Origin: Luteimonas deserti
GTDB lineage: Bacteria > Pseudomonadota > Gammaproteobacteria > Xanthomonadales > Xanthomonadaceae
Assembly: GCF_013425765.1 (NCBI RefSeq)
Contig: NZ_JACCJZ010000015.1
Span: 1 to 64,000, forward strand
Length of the DNA: 64,000 nucleotides
Direction of reading: 5' to 3'
Positions 1 through 8,576 of the stretch are shown here, one piece after another. The notes beneath the pieces are model-generated. The model saw nothing but the letters and a program-made list of their open reading frames with translations, had not been told where the DNA came from and did no database searches. Position 1 is the stretch's first letter; the number at the start of each line of letters is the position of its first letter. Position numbers and translations under genes: made by a program.

Positions 1-280
1 CCGCACGACGTCCCGTCGCCGAGCCCGCGGAGCTATGGGTGCCGATTTTCGCCGAGGCATTCGCCCCCCCGGCCGGCTGATGCCGATGGCGCGGGGGTTT
101 GCGGAAAGGTTCAGCGCTGGAGCACGCGGGCGCCCGCGCCGGTCCCACCGGTGGATCGCGTGCCCGGTACCGCCTGCCGGACGGCATCGCTACGGCGGCG
201 CGAGGTCCGCATGCCCACGCCGTCGATCCTTCCGCAGCGCCGCCGCATATCGGCGACGACGGCGCCTGTCGACGCCCCCG
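1..280. other. Left-edge stretch with no recognised gene
   Basis: No protein family, RNA gene or convincing start site is recognised here on either strand. Open frames exist, but they have the low-complexity Arg/Ala/Pro composition typical of non-coding frames in GC-rich DNA. A gene ending left of the window could have its tail here, but nothing supports one. Confidence 0.4.
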
Positions 281-928
281 CTACAGCCGGCGGACGTGGG
301 CGCGGCGCCGGTTGAACGGCGGCCGCCCGCGCCAGTGCTGGATCAGCAGCCAGCCAAACAGCATGCCGCCCAGATGCGCGAAATGGGCCACGCCCGAGCG
401 CGTACCGGTGATGCCGAGCACCAGCTCGACCAGACCGTAGACGATCACGAGCGTGCGCGCGCGCATCGGAATGGGGGGGAACAGCAACATGATCCGCTGG
501 TTCGGGAACAGCAGGCCGTAGGCCAGCAACAGGCCGAACACCCCGCCCGACGCGCCCAGGGTGGGATACGGAAACGCGCCCTGCGCGAGCGACCACGTCA
601 CGACCACGAGCTGGCACAGGCCCGCGCCGACCACGCAGACCAGGTAATAGGTGACGAAGCGCTTCGTGCCCCAGGTGTACTCGAGCTGCGAGCCGAACAT
701 GACCAGGGCCAGCATGTTGAACACGAGGTGGGCGAGATTGCGCGGGTCGTGCATGAACCCGTAGGTCACCAGCTGCCAGGGCTGGAAACCGAGCCCGCCG
801 GCGTCCGCGCCGCCCCAGGGCCAAAGCATCATCGGCGCGAGGATGCCACCCGCGGCCAGCTGCACCAGGAAGACGGCGACATTGATGGCCAGAATCGTTT
901 TGACGGCCTGCGGCAACCTGGGAAACAT
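281..928 (-). CDS. Rhomboid-family intramembrane serine protease
   Basis: A 215-residue polytopic membrane protein that would cleave membrane-anchored substrates within the bilayer. The rhomboid signature is visible: a GASG motif with the probable nucleophile Ser127, the probable catalytic His185 in AHFAHLGG, and the conserved His67 and Asn71 in HLVFN. About six hydrophobic segments fit the compact bacterial rhomboid core, with no extra cytosolic domain. The start follows a GAGGAG ribosome binding site about 6 bases upstream. The physiological substrate cannot be inferred. The neighbours on the same strand are unrelated small genes, so no shared pathway is implied. Confidence 0.9.
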   Translation of the reverse strand: MFPRLPQAVKTILAINVAVFLVQLAAGGILAPMMLWPWGGADAGGLGFQPWQLVTYGFMHDPRNLAHLVFNMLALVMFGSQLEYTWGTKRFVTYYLVCVVGAGLCQLVVVTWSLAQGAFPYPTLGASGGVFGLLLAYGLLFPNQRIMLLFPPIPMRARTLVIVYGLVELVLGITGTRSGVAHFAHLGGMLFGWLLIQHWRGRPPFNRRRAHVRRL

Positions 929-991
929 CCGGACTCCTCGTTGGTGCCGAGCATGATACCGGGCACATCCGGCCGGGATGTCGCCACCGCG

Positions 992-1348
992 TCATCGCCG
1001 CGGCGTCGGTCCCCAGAGCGCGGCATCCAGCGCATCGCCGTCCGCACTGCGCGGCATGCGCACGCGGCCGTTGGTCACCGTCACCCCCTCGCTTCGCAGG
1101 CGGCGCACCTGTTCGTCGTGACCCGGCGTGCCCCGCGGAATGGCGATGACGCCGTCGCTGCGCACGACACGGTGCCAGGGAAGCGTCGTGTCGGTACTGA
1201 CACCGAGCACCCTCGCCACCAGGCGGGCCCGGCCGGGCAGACCGGCGCGGCGCGCGATGTGTCCGTAGCCGGCCACCTGTCCGGCTGGCACCGCGCGGAT
1301 CGCGGCGAGTATGCGCAGCGTGGCCGCGTCGGCCGTGCCGCTCTTCAT
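992..1348 (-). CDS. Alkyltransferase-like protein (MGMT fold, no active cysteine)
   Basis: A 118-residue protein of the Ada/MGMT DNA-binding fold. Active O6-alkylguanine transferases carry PCHR; here the motif reads PWHRVV, with Trp58 in place of the acceptor cysteine. Such alkyltransferase-like proteins are known to bind O6-alkylguanine without repairing it and to route lesions to nucleotide excision repair. The ATG at 1348 is preferred because the frame upstream of it overlaps crcB and has a poor, Arg-rich composition. The first codons still overlap the 3' end of crcB on the window (gene order crcB then this gene, minus strand) only if the longer start is used. The helix-turn-helix region around residues 24-50 looks intact. 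Confidence 0.85.
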   Translation of the reverse strand: MKSGTADAATLRILAAIRAVPAGQVAGYGHIARRAGLPGRARLVARVLGVSTDTTLPWHRVVRSDGVIAIPRGTPGHDEQVRRLRSEGVTVTNGRVRMPRSADGDALDAALWGPTPRR

Positions 1349-1394
1349 CGTGGACCCGGGAACGCCGAGCTGCGACCGCGCCGGACCGCTGCGC

Positions 1395-1775
1395 TCACGC
1401 CGGCAGCGCCTTGACGAGCGCCATGCCGGCCACCAGCGCACCGACACAGACGACCACGCTTGCGAGCACGTACAGCAGGGCCAGACCGGCCTGGCCGCGC
1501 TCGTAGAGCAGGACGGTCTCGAGCGAAAACGCGGAGAAGGTGGTGAAGCCGCCGAGCAGACCCGTGGTGAGGAACAGGCGCAGCGGCGACGACAGCTCGC
1601 CCCGTGCGCCGAACCAGGCGACCGCGGCGCCCATCACCAGTGCGCCGACGACATTGACCGCGAGCGTGCCGTACGGAAACTGCGTGCCGAGCGCGCGCAC
1701 CGCGATCACTCCGGCACCATGACGCAGCACGGCGCCGAGGCCACCACCGAGGAAGACGAGCAGGAACGGATGCAT
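1395..1775 (-). CDS. crcB: CrcB/Fluc fluoride ion channel
   Basis: A 126-residue, four-helix membrane protein that exports fluoride as a dual-topology dimer. Conserved Fluc features are present: GGLGAVLRH near the N-terminus, the Asn-containing GTLAVNVVGA segment, and GGFTTFSAFSLE, where the FTTFS stretch lines the pore. Length is typical. The upstream 127 bases were read for a fluoride riboswitch and none was recognised. It lies upstream of the alkyltransferase-like gene on the same strand and could be cotranscribed with it. Confidence 0.92.
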   Translation of the reverse strand: MHPFLLVFLGGGLGAVLRHGAGVIAVRALGTQFPYGTLAVNVVGALVMGAAVAWFGARGELSSPLRLFLTTGLLGGFTTFSAFSLETVLLYERGQAGLALLYVLASVVVCVGALVAGMALVKALPA

Positions 1776-1902
1776 GCGGGCAGCGTGGCGGGCCGGAGGT
1801 GACTCCGATCATACCCACGCGCGCGAGCGGCCAAGAGCCGCGCCGCACCCAGGGCGCAGTGCGGCCGCGTCGAAACGCGCGCCGCGCGATCCCGGCGGCG
1901 CC

Positions 1903-2277
1903 TCAGTCGCGCGCCGAGCGCAGCCAGGTCTGTGCATCGCCCGCGTGCTCGGGTGCGAAGCCACGGATCTCCAGCCCCGGCAGCAGGGCGCCTTCGAGTT
2001 CACCCACCCGCCGCACCCACGCCGCATCGGCGACGACCGCGATGCGATCGAAGCGGCGCACCGTGCGCAGCAACAGCGGCAGGCGCGAGAGCTCGACCGC
2101 CAGTGCGCCGAGGCTCGGCAGGTCCATGTCGTGGATCCGGTAGAGCATCACACCGTGCTCGATGCCCTCGGAGCGGGCGACGAACAGGTCGAGCAGCGCC
2201 ACCATCGCATCCCGGTCCAGCCGGCCTCCGATCTCGAGATCGAGCCGGTCGGGGTCCACCCGGATCACGTTGTGCAT
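1903..2277 (-). CDS. SpoIIAA-like (STAS-related) protein
   Basis: A 124-residue soluble protein resembling the SpoIIAA-like family (PF11964), a small STAS-related fold often found as a single domain. Visible features are a beta-rich start (NVIRVDPDRLDLEIGGRL), a central helix after DRDAMVALLD, and RFDRIAVVAD. The ATG at 2277 is chosen because GAGGAGG lies 7-8 bases upstream; an earlier ATG 30 codons up would add a low-complexity Arg/Ala tail. No partner kinase or sigma factor is nearby, so a regulatory role is only a family-based guess. Confidence 0.7.
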   Translation of the reverse strand: MHNVIRVDPDRLDLEIGGRLDRDAMVALLDLFVARSEGIEHGVMLYRIHDMDLPSLGALAVELSRLPLLLRTVRRFDRIAVVADAAWVRRVGELEGALLPGLEIRGFAPEHAGDAQTWLRSARD

Positions 2278-2386
2278 CGCCGCCTCCTCGCGAAAAGAGG
2301 CGCAGTCTGTGGCGGCGGCCGTCGACGCGGAGCGAACGCCGGACCGGGCGTTCCGCGCCCGCGGCATTGCGCGGGACGCGGACAGC

Positions 2387-3514
2387 TCAGACCCAGCCGG
2401 CCTGCTGGAATGCGCGGAAGAGCATGTAGGCGATGCCGCCCGACATCGGAATGGTCAGGATCCAGGCCCAGATCATCTTGTTGACCACCGACCACTTGAT
2501 CGCGTTGAGGCGCTTCGCCGTGCCCACGCCCATGATGGCCGAGGAGATGTTGTGCGTGGTCGACACCGGAATGCCCAGCGACGAGGCGGCCAGGATCACC
2601 GAGGCGGCGCTGGTTTCGGCAGCGAAGCCGTGGATCGGGTGCAGTTTGACCAGCTTGTGGCCCAGCGTCTTGATGATCCGCCAGCCGCCCGCAGCGGTAC
2701 CGGCGGCCATGACCACGGCGCAGGTGATCTTGATCCACAGGTCGATGTCGCCCTCGGCCAGCGCGGCGTCGGAGGGATGCAGGAAAGCCAGCCAGCCCGG
2801 CAGGTTGTCGAGCGTGCCGACGCTCTGCGCGCTGACCAGGGTCAGCGCGACGATGCCCATGGTCTTCTGCGCATCGTTCATGCCGTGCGCGAAGCCCATG
2901 CCGGCGGCCGAGACGATCTGGCTCTTGCCGAAGAACGCATTGACCCAGCGCGGCCGCGCGATGCGCGCGAGCACGCCGCCGCTGCGCGCCATCATCGAGA
3001 TCGCGAAGAACAGCACGCCCATCATCAGGAAGCCGGCGGCGAACCCGAGCACGGGCGAACTGACCATGGGAATGATCACTTTCCACAGCACGCCGGCGCT
3101 CTGCCACAGCGGCTCGGTGGGCACCGACCAGATCACCACGTTGAAATCGTTCGTGGCCGCGGCGAGCGCAGCACCGATGAGGCCGCCGATCAGGGCGTGG
3201 GACGAGGACGACGGCAGGCCGAACCACCAGGTGATGAGGTTCCAGACGATCCCGCCGAGCAGCGCGCACAGGATCAGCTGGGAGCCGACGTCGACGACGC
3301 CGGCATCGATCAGACCGGACGAGATGGTCTTGGCCACCGCCGTGCCCATCAGCGCGCCGATCAGGTTCATCGAGGCCGCCAGGCCCACCGCCTGCATCGG
3401 CGAGAGCACCTTGGTCGCCACCACGGTCGCGATCGAATTGGCGGTGTCGTGGAAACCGTTGATGTATTCGAACACCAGCGCGGTCGCGACCACGATCAGC
3501 ACGAGGGTCAGCAT
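2387..3514 (-). CDS. pit: Low-affinity inorganic phosphate transporter (Pit family)
   Basis: A 375-residue polytopic transporter of the PiT family (PF01384), which imports metal-phosphate with protons. The duplicated signature is visible: GFHDTANSIATVV near the N-terminus and GMNDAQKTMGIVAL in the second half, each carrying the conserved Asp. About ten hydrophobic segments are present. It starts 12 bases after the stop of the DUF47 gene, so the two form an operon. The operon is preceded by a Pho box at 4209-4226, which suggests control by the PhoB phosphate regulator. In rhizobia the equivalent DUF47-pit operon is repressed by PhoB; the direction of control here is unknown. Confidence 0.93.
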   Translation of the reverse strand: MLTLVLIVVATALVFEYINGFHDTANSIATVVATKVLSPMQAVGLAASMNLIGALMGTAVAKTISSGLIDAGVVDVGSQLILCALLGGIVWNLITWWFGLPSSSSHALIGGLIGAALAAATNDFNVVIWSVPTEPLWQSAGVLWKVIIPMVSSPVLGFAAGFLMMGVLFFAISMMARSGGVLARIARPRWVNAFFGKSQIVSAAGMGFAHGMNDAQKTMGIVALTLVSAQSVGTLDNLPGWLAFLHPSDAALAEGDIDLWIKITCAVVMAAGTAAGGWRIIKTLGHKLVKLHPIHGFAAETSAASVILAASSLGIPVSTTHNISSAIMGVGTAKRLNAIKWSVVNKMIWAWILTIPMSGGIAYMLFRAFQQAGWV

Positions 3515-3526
3515 GGGGCGCGGCCG

Positions 3527-4153
3527 TCAGGAATTCTTGAGCACGATTTCGTAGGCGACCACCCCGGCCTCGCGGCAGCGGTCGATCGCCTTCTCGAGGA
3601 TCTCGAAGAATTCCTTGAGCAGGAACATCTGCAGCGGATCGAGCTTGCCCGAATAGATGTCGCGGTAGAGCTCGAGCATCAGCCGGTCGGCCTCGTTCTC
3701 CAGCGCGCGCAGCTGGTCGTTGAGCGCCTTCATCGGCTCGAGCTTCATGCTGCGCAGGGTCCTGACCATCTGCACCACGACCGCCGACGCCTGCTCCAGC
3801 ATCGCCGCGCGGGGCGCGAAGTCGATGTGCTCCAGATGCTGGGTGGCCAGCGAATAGCGGTCGGCGAACTTCTCGATCTGCTTCGGGATCTTGTACAGCG
3901 CCGAGCCCAGCGCCTCGATGTCCTCGCGCTCGATCGGCGTGATGAAGCTGTCGACCAGCGCCTGGCTGATCTTCTCGGACGTTTCGCGCTCACGCATGCG
4001 GGCGAGCTTGAACGCATCGAGCGCAGGCTGGCGGTCGGCCTCGCGCAGCATGGTGTGCAGGGCGCGGGCACTGTCGTGGGCCGCGACCGCAGCCTCCTCG
4101 AGCAGCGTGTAGAACTGGTTGCCTTGCCCGAACATGGTTTGCAGGGAGAACAT
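3527..4153 (-). CDS. DUF47 family Pit accessory protein (PhoU-like)
   Basis: A 208-residue, all-helical PhoU-related protein (DUF47, TIGR00153 type). It starts MFSLQTMFGQGNQFY and holds acidic helical repeats, including ERETSEKISQALVDSFITPI and the DRLMLELYRDIYSGKLDPLQ region. Genes of this family almost always precede a Pit transporter, as here, and are thought to modulate its activity. It is the first gene of the operon; its start lies 55 bases downstream of the Pho box. The ribosome binding site is modest (GAAGG). Confidence 0.9.
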   Translation of the reverse strand: MFSLQTMFGQGNQFYTLLEEAAVAAHDSARALHTMLREADRQPALDAFKLARMRERETSEKISQALVDSFITPIEREDIEALGSALYKIPKQIEKFADRYSLATQHLEHIDFAPRAAMLEQASAVVVQMVRTLRSMKLEPMKALNDQLRALENEADRLMLELYRDIYSGKLDPLQMFLLKEFFEILEKAIDRCREAGVVAYEIVLKNS

Positions 4154-4208
4154 GCCGCCGCCTTCGATCCGCGCGCCACGGGACGTGGACGCCTGCGCGG
4201 CGCGGATT

Positions 4209-4226
4209 ATGACGGTTGTGTGACAG
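4209..4226 (-). promoter_or_regulatory. Pho box (PhoB binding site) for DUF47-pit
   Basis: Read on the minus strand the site is CTGTCACACAACCGTCAT. It fits the PhoB consensus of two 7-base CTGTCAY repeats separated by a 4-base A/T-rich spacer, matching about 15 of 18 positions. It lies 56 bases upstream of the DUF47 start. A possible -10 hexamer, CATAAT, overlaps its downstream end, an arrangement that would suit repression as well as activation. The same site is 216 bases upstream of the divergent CorC/HlyC gene. Confidence 0.65.
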
Positions 4227-4441
4227 TTCCGGCCAGCGGGGTGGGCGCCCGGCCGTCACGGGGCCACCTGTTATAGTCCCGGCCGCGCCTCCCTGCGCTG
4301 TTCATCTTTCAATGGACGACGACTCTAGACCGCCCCCTGTGCCTCCCTGCGACCCGGATTCCCTCGGCCCGAAGGTCCGTCATGCCCCGCCCGCCCGCGT
4401 GATGCGCAACGGCCGCGCTGCCCCGCACAGGACCCGCTCCG

Positions 4442-5779
4442 ATGTTTGAGCTCGGACTGATCGTCCTGGCCCTGATCGCGTGCAATGCGTTCTTTGCATT
4501 GTCGGAGATGTCGGTCGTCACCTCGCGCAAGCCACGCCTCAAGCAACGCGCCGGAAACCACCGCGGCGCACGCGTGGCGCTGGATCTGGCCGAGCATCCG
4601 GAGCGCTTCCTCTCCACCGTGCAGGTCGGCATCACCCTGATCGGCATCCTCACCGGCATGTACGGCGGCGACGCGATCGCGAGCTCGCTCGGTGCCTGGC
4701 TCGACCGCACGGTGCCGCCGCTGCAGGCCACGATGCCGGCGCTGTCGATCAGCTGGGGAGCGGTGCTGGGCAAGGTGCTGGCCATCGGGCTGATCACCTA
4801 CCTGACCATCGTGCTCGGCGAACTGCTGCCCAAGCGACTGGCCCTGCTCGCCCCCGAGCGTGTCGCCTCCTTCGTGGCCCTGCCCATGCACGGTCTGTCG
4901 CGGCTGGCGACGCCGGTCGTCTGGCTGCTAAGCGCCTCGGTGCGGGTGTTGCTGCGGCTGTTGCGCCTGGACAAGACCGAAGCGGCGCAGGTGACCGAAG
5001 AAGAGATCCGCATGCTGGTCAGCGAGAGCCACGAGCAGGGCGTCATCGACACCGACGAGCGCAACATGGTCAATCGCGTGCTGACCCTGGGCGATCGCGA
5101 GGCCGAGAGCCTGATGACGCCGCGCACGCGCATCACCTGGCTCGACATGGGCGCGGGCTTCGAGGACAACCTCGAACGCATGCGCGCGACGCCGTATTCG
5201 CGCTATCCGGTCTTCCGCGGCAGCGATGCCGACGTGGTCGGCGTGCTGGAGATCAAGTCGCTGATCGATCGGCTCGAGGAACGCGAGTTCGACCTCTTCA
5301 AGTACCTGCGCGAGCCGCTGTTCGTCTCGGAATCCACCCCGGCCATGAAGCTGCTGGAGATCCTGCGCGAGAACCAGCAGTCGCTGGCGCTGGTGGTGGA
5401 CGAGTACGGCGACATCACCGGCATGGTGACCGTCAACGACGTCATGGAAGCGGTCATCGGCCGCACCCAGAGCAGCGGCGTGGATGCATCGCCCCTGGTC
5501 GTGACGCGCGAGGACGGTTCGCTGCTGGTCGACGGCAGCCTCGGCGTCGACCCGCTGCGCGAGCTGCTCGGCGGCGGTGTGCTTCCCGGCGAGGACGAGC
5601 ACATCTTCCACACCGCGGCAGGCATGGTCATCGCGCAGTTCGGGCGCATTCCGAACGTGGGCGAATACGTGGACTGGAACGGCTGGCGGCTGGAGATCGT
5701 CGATCTCGACGGCCCGCGCGTCGACAAGCTGCTGCTGCAACGCCTGCCGGGCGACGAGGCCGCGCCCGATGGCGCCTGA
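4442..5779 (+). CDS. CorC/HlyC (CNNM-type) family membrane protein
   Basis: A 445-residue protein with the standard three-part layout of the hemolysin/CorC family. A DUF21 membrane domain (about residues 1-175) carries the GELLPKRLALL motif. A CBS-domain pair follows (about 205-330; MTPRTRITWLD and VVDEYGDITGMVTVNDVMEAV). The C-terminal CorC_HlyC domain runs from about 345 to 435. Relatives are implicated in magnesium or cobalt efflux and ion homeostasis; the hemolysin name is historical. Its stop overlaps the start of the downstream ExoD-like gene by 11 bases, so translation is probably coupled. Confidence 0.88.
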   Translation: MFELGLIVLALIACNAFFALSEMSVVTSRKPRLKQRAGNHRGARVALDLAEHPERFLSTVQVGITLIGILTGMYGGDAIASSLGAWLDRTVPPLQATMPALSISWGAVLGKVLAIGLITYLTIVLGELLPKRLALLAPERVASFVALPMHGLSRLATPVVWLLSASVRVLLRLLRLDKTEAAQVTEEEIRMLVSESHEQGVIDTDERNMVNRVLTLGDREAESLMTPRTRITWLDMGAGFEDNLERMRATPYSRYPVFRGSDADVVGVLEIKSLIDRLEEREFDLFKYLREPLFVSESTPAMKLLEILRENQQSLALVVDEYGDITGMVTVNDVMEAVIGRTQSSGVDASPLVVTREDGSLLVDGSLGVDPLRELLGGGVLPGEDEHIFHTAAGMVIAQFGRIPNVGEYVDWNGWRLEIVDLDGPRVDKLLLQRLPGDEAAPDGA

Positions 5780-6410
5780 GCCGGGCGCATCCAGCTTCGA
5801 TCGGGGCGAGGCCGGGACGCGTGATCTGCTGGCGGCGATGTCGCTCGGCGATCCGGAGGACCAGCTGCGGCTGCGCGATCTGCTCGCCGGTCTCGGCAAG
5901 CGGGTCTTCGGCATGATGCTCTTCGTCGCCACCCTGCCGGCCTTCATTCCCGTGCCCGGCGTCGGCGGCGCGGTGGGCGGTCCGCTGGTGGTGCTGGTCG
6001 GCGTGCAGCTGCTGCTCGGCATGCGCAAGCCCTGGCTGCCGCGCATGCTCGCCGAGCGCGGCCCGCACCGGCGTTCGGTGCAGCGCTTCGAACAGCTCCT
6101 GGCGCCGTGGTTCCGTCGGCTGGAGCGGGTGAGCCGGCCGCGGATGCCCGGCCTGCTGGACCATCGCGCGGCGACCATGTTCACCGGCCTGCTGCTGGTC
6201 CTGCTGGGTGTGCTGCTGGCGCTGCCCATCCCCTTCACCAACTACGTCTTCGGCCTGCTGCTGCTGGCCTTCGCACTCGGCCTGCTGGAGCGTGACGGCG
6301 CGCTGATGCTCGGCGCCTGGCTGGTGGGCATCATTGCGATCGCCGTGTTCGGCGTGCTCAGCGGCGCGCTGGCCACCGCCGCGACGGAGTGGCTCGGCCG
6401 GTTGTTCTGA
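5769..6410 (+). CDS. Exopolysaccharide synthesis ExoD-like membrane protein
   Basis: A 213-residue protein resembling the ExoD family (PF06055). It has a soluble N-terminal portion (DLLAAMSLGDPEDQLRLRDL), then hydrophobic segments around VFGMMLFVATLPAFIPVPG, VVLVGVQLLLGM and two strongly hydrophobic C-terminal hairpins. The family sequence pattern G-x-R-x-F-x-x-M-L-x-x-x-A-L/T-P is recognisable. ExoD was named for effects on exopolysaccharide in rhizobia; its biochemical role is unclear and no polysaccharide genes are nearby. The ATG at 5769 lies inside the preceding gene (11-base overlap), arguing for one transcript with it. Confidence 0.75.
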   Translation: MAPEPGASSFDRGEAGTRDLLAAMSLGDPEDQLRLRDLLAGLGKRVFGMMLFVATLPAFIPVPGVGGAVGGPLVVLVGVQLLLGMRKPWLPRMLAERGPHRRSVQRFEQLLAPWFRRLERVSRPRMPGLLDHRAATMFTGLLLVLLGVLLALPIPFTNYVFGLLLLAFALGLLERDGALMLGAWLVGIIAIAVFGVLSGALATAATEWLGRLF

Positions 6411-6443
6411 CCGCGTCCGCGGGCGGCGTCGCGGGCATCTGAG

Positions 6444-8576
6444 TCAGCGCAGCAGGTCCTCGAACGCGCGCGGCGCGAGCGGGTGGCCCAGCCAGTAGCC
6501 CTGGCCGAGATCGCAGCCGCGTTCGCGCAGGATGTCGAACTGACCCTCGGTCTCCACGCCCTCCGCCACGACCGTGATGCCGATGGAATGCCCCATCGAG
6601 ATGATCGCCGAGGTCAGTGCGAGGTCGTCGGGATCGCGGAGCATGTCGGCGATGAAGCTGCGGTCGATCTTGACGCCGTCCACCGGCACCCGGCGCAGAT
6701 GGCTCAATCCCGAGAATCCGGTACCGAAATCGTCGAGCCAGATCTTCACCCCCAGCGCACGGAGCCCCCCCAGCAGCTCGCCGACGCGCAGTTCGTCGCC
6801 GATCACCGCGGTCTCTGTGAGCTCGATGTGCAGCTGGCGGGCGTCGAGCCCGGTCGCGGCCAGCGCCCGCCGGACCTCGTCCGCGAAGCCTGCGCTGCGC
6901 AGCTGGCGCGGCGAGACGTTGACCGAGACGAACAGGCCCGCCGCCGCCGGCAAGGCCTGCTGCCACGCCCGGGCCTGACGGCAGGCCGCTTCCAGTACTA
7001 GCGGGCCGATCGTGTCGATCAGCCCGCTCTGCTCGGCCACGTCGATGAACACCGATGGCGCCACTGCGCCGAGGACGGGGTGTTGCCAGCGCAGCAGGGC
7101 CTCGACGCCCGTCAGCCGGTTGTCCTCCATCCGGAAGACCGGCTGGTAGACCAGGTCGAGCTCGCCGCGCGCCCATGCGCCGCGCAGCTCGTGCTCGAGG
7201 TGCATCCGGCGCTCCACCGCCTGGTCCATCGCCAGGCTGTAGAAGCGATAGCCGTGCTTGCCGTCGAGCTTGGCCTGGTACATCGCGATGTCGCCGTTCT
7301 TCAGCAGCGTGCCGGCGGTCGCCGCGTCTTCGGGAAACAGGGTGATCCCGATCGAGATCCCCAGGAACACCTCGCGCCCGCCCACGTCGATCGGCCGGGA
7401 CACATCCTCGACCAGGCGCTCGGCGAGGTTGCGCGCGACCGCACGCAGGTCCGCCTCGCTGCCGCCCGGCACCTGCAACAGCACCACGAACTCGTCGCCG
7501 CCGAAGCGGGCCAGCAGCGCATCGGACACGCCCTGCGCTTCCACCGCGGCGGCGATGCGCGTGGCGAACTGGACGAGTGCGAGGTCGCCGACGTCGTGGC
7601 CGAGGGTGTCGTTGACCCGCTTGAAATCGTCGACATCGGCGAACAGCAGGGCCAGGCGGCCCGACGCGCCCTGCATTTCGAGCAGCCGCTGGTCGAGCGA
7701 TTCGCGCAGTGCCAGGCGGTTGGCCAGCCCGGTCAAGGCATCGGTATAGGCCATCCGGCGGATGTCGCGATCGTGCCGGGCGATGCTGTCGCGCATGCGC
7801 GCGAACGCGCGCACCAGATCGCCCACTTCGTCTTCGCGCACGTCCACCGTCACCGTGGCGGCATAGTTGCCGGCCTCGATGTGCTGGGCGGCCGCCGCGA
7901 GCTGGCGCACGGGACGGATCAGACGGCGCTGCAGCACCACCGCCAGCACAACCCCGGTGACCACCAGCACCAGCAGCACGAGGGCGACCGTCCACAGATC
8001 ACGCCGTGCGATCCGGTCGAGCTGCTGGCGCATGGTGGTGGCCATCGCGCGCTCGTCGGCCATCGCCGAGTCCATTGAATAGCCCACGCGCACGCCGCCC
8101 AGGCGCTGGTCGCCCATGCGGATCGGCATCGAGATATCCAGCCGTCGCCCGTCGTTCTGCACATGCCGCGTGACGCTGTCGATGGCTTCGTCGGCGAACG
8201 GTCCCTCCATGCGCCGGCCGAAGGCCGCGATGTCCTGGCTGCCGTCGTGGACGATGTTGCCGTCCGGGTCGTAGACGACCACGTAGGCGACGTCGGGCTG
8301 CTGCAGCACGTTGCCGGCCGCGCTGCCGATCGCGTCGAGGTCGAAGTAGTACAGCGGGTTGACCAGGGCCTCGGCCAGCTGGGTGGTGATCCCCTCGCCG
8401 CGCGCGAGCAGGCGCTGCGAGGCGAGCGCATGCATCGAATCCCGGCTCAGCTGCAGGATGTCGCCGTGGGTGCGCTCCTGCTGGCGCAACAGGATCCCGG
8501 CGCCGACCAGGGCACTGACCAGCATGCCGGCGGCGATGACGACGAACCCGGCCTGCAGGCCACCGCGCAGCCTCAC
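6444..8576 (-). CDS. Membrane-bound GGDEF/EAL cyclic-di-GMP enzyme
   Basis: A 710-residue sensor enzyme. TM helix 1 (about residues 9-30) and TM helix 2 (about 194-216) flank a periplasmic sensor domain of about 160 residues. A HAMP domain (about 217-268), a GGDEF domain (about 275-445, intact GGDEF at 359-363) and an EAL domain (about 460-700) follow. The EAL residues look complete: EALLRW, the Glu of IELTE, DDFGTG, KID, EGVE and QGY. It may therefore both make and degrade c-di-GMP. The GTG start at 8576 overlaps the TGA of the upstream PhnD-like gene (GTGA), with GGAGG just before it. The pair very likely works as binding protein plus membrane sensor. Confidence 0.9.
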   Translation of the reverse strand: MRLRGGLQAGFVVIAAGMLVSALVGAGILLRQQERTHGDILQLSRDSMHALASQRLLARGEGITTQLAEALVNPLYYFDLDAIGSAAGNVLQQPDVAYVVVYDPDGNIVHDGSQDIAAFGRRMEGPFADEAIDSVTRHVQNDGRRLDISMPIRMGDQRLGGVRVGYSMDSAMADERAMATTMRQQLDRIARRDLWTVALVLLVLVVTGVVLAVVLQRRLIRPVRQLAAAAQHIEAGNYAATVTVDVREDEVGDLVRAFARMRDSIARHDRDIRRMAYTDALTGLANRLALRESLDQRLLEMQGASGRLALLFADVDDFKRVNDTLGHDVGDLALVQFATRIAAAVEAQGVSDALLARFGGDEFVVLLQVPGGSEADLRAVARNLAERLVEDVSRPIDVGGREVFLGISIGITLFPEDAATAGTLLKNGDIAMYQAKLDGKHGYRFYSLAMDQAVERRMHLEHELRGAWARGELDLVYQPVFRMEDNRLTGVEALLRWQHPVLGAVAPSVFIDVAEQSGLIDTIGPLVLEAACRQARAWQQALPAAAGLFVSVNVSPRQLRSAGFADEVRRALAATGLDARQLHIELTETAVIGDELRVGELLGGLRALGVKIWLDDFGTGFSGLSHLRRVPVDGVKIDRSFIADMLRDPDDLALTSAIISMGHSIGITVVAEGVETEGQFDILRERGCDLGQGYWLGHPLAPRAFEDLLR

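Noticed and set aside
1776..1902. Fluoride riboswitch ahead of crcB
   Set aside because: The expected conserved core was not recognised on the minus strand.
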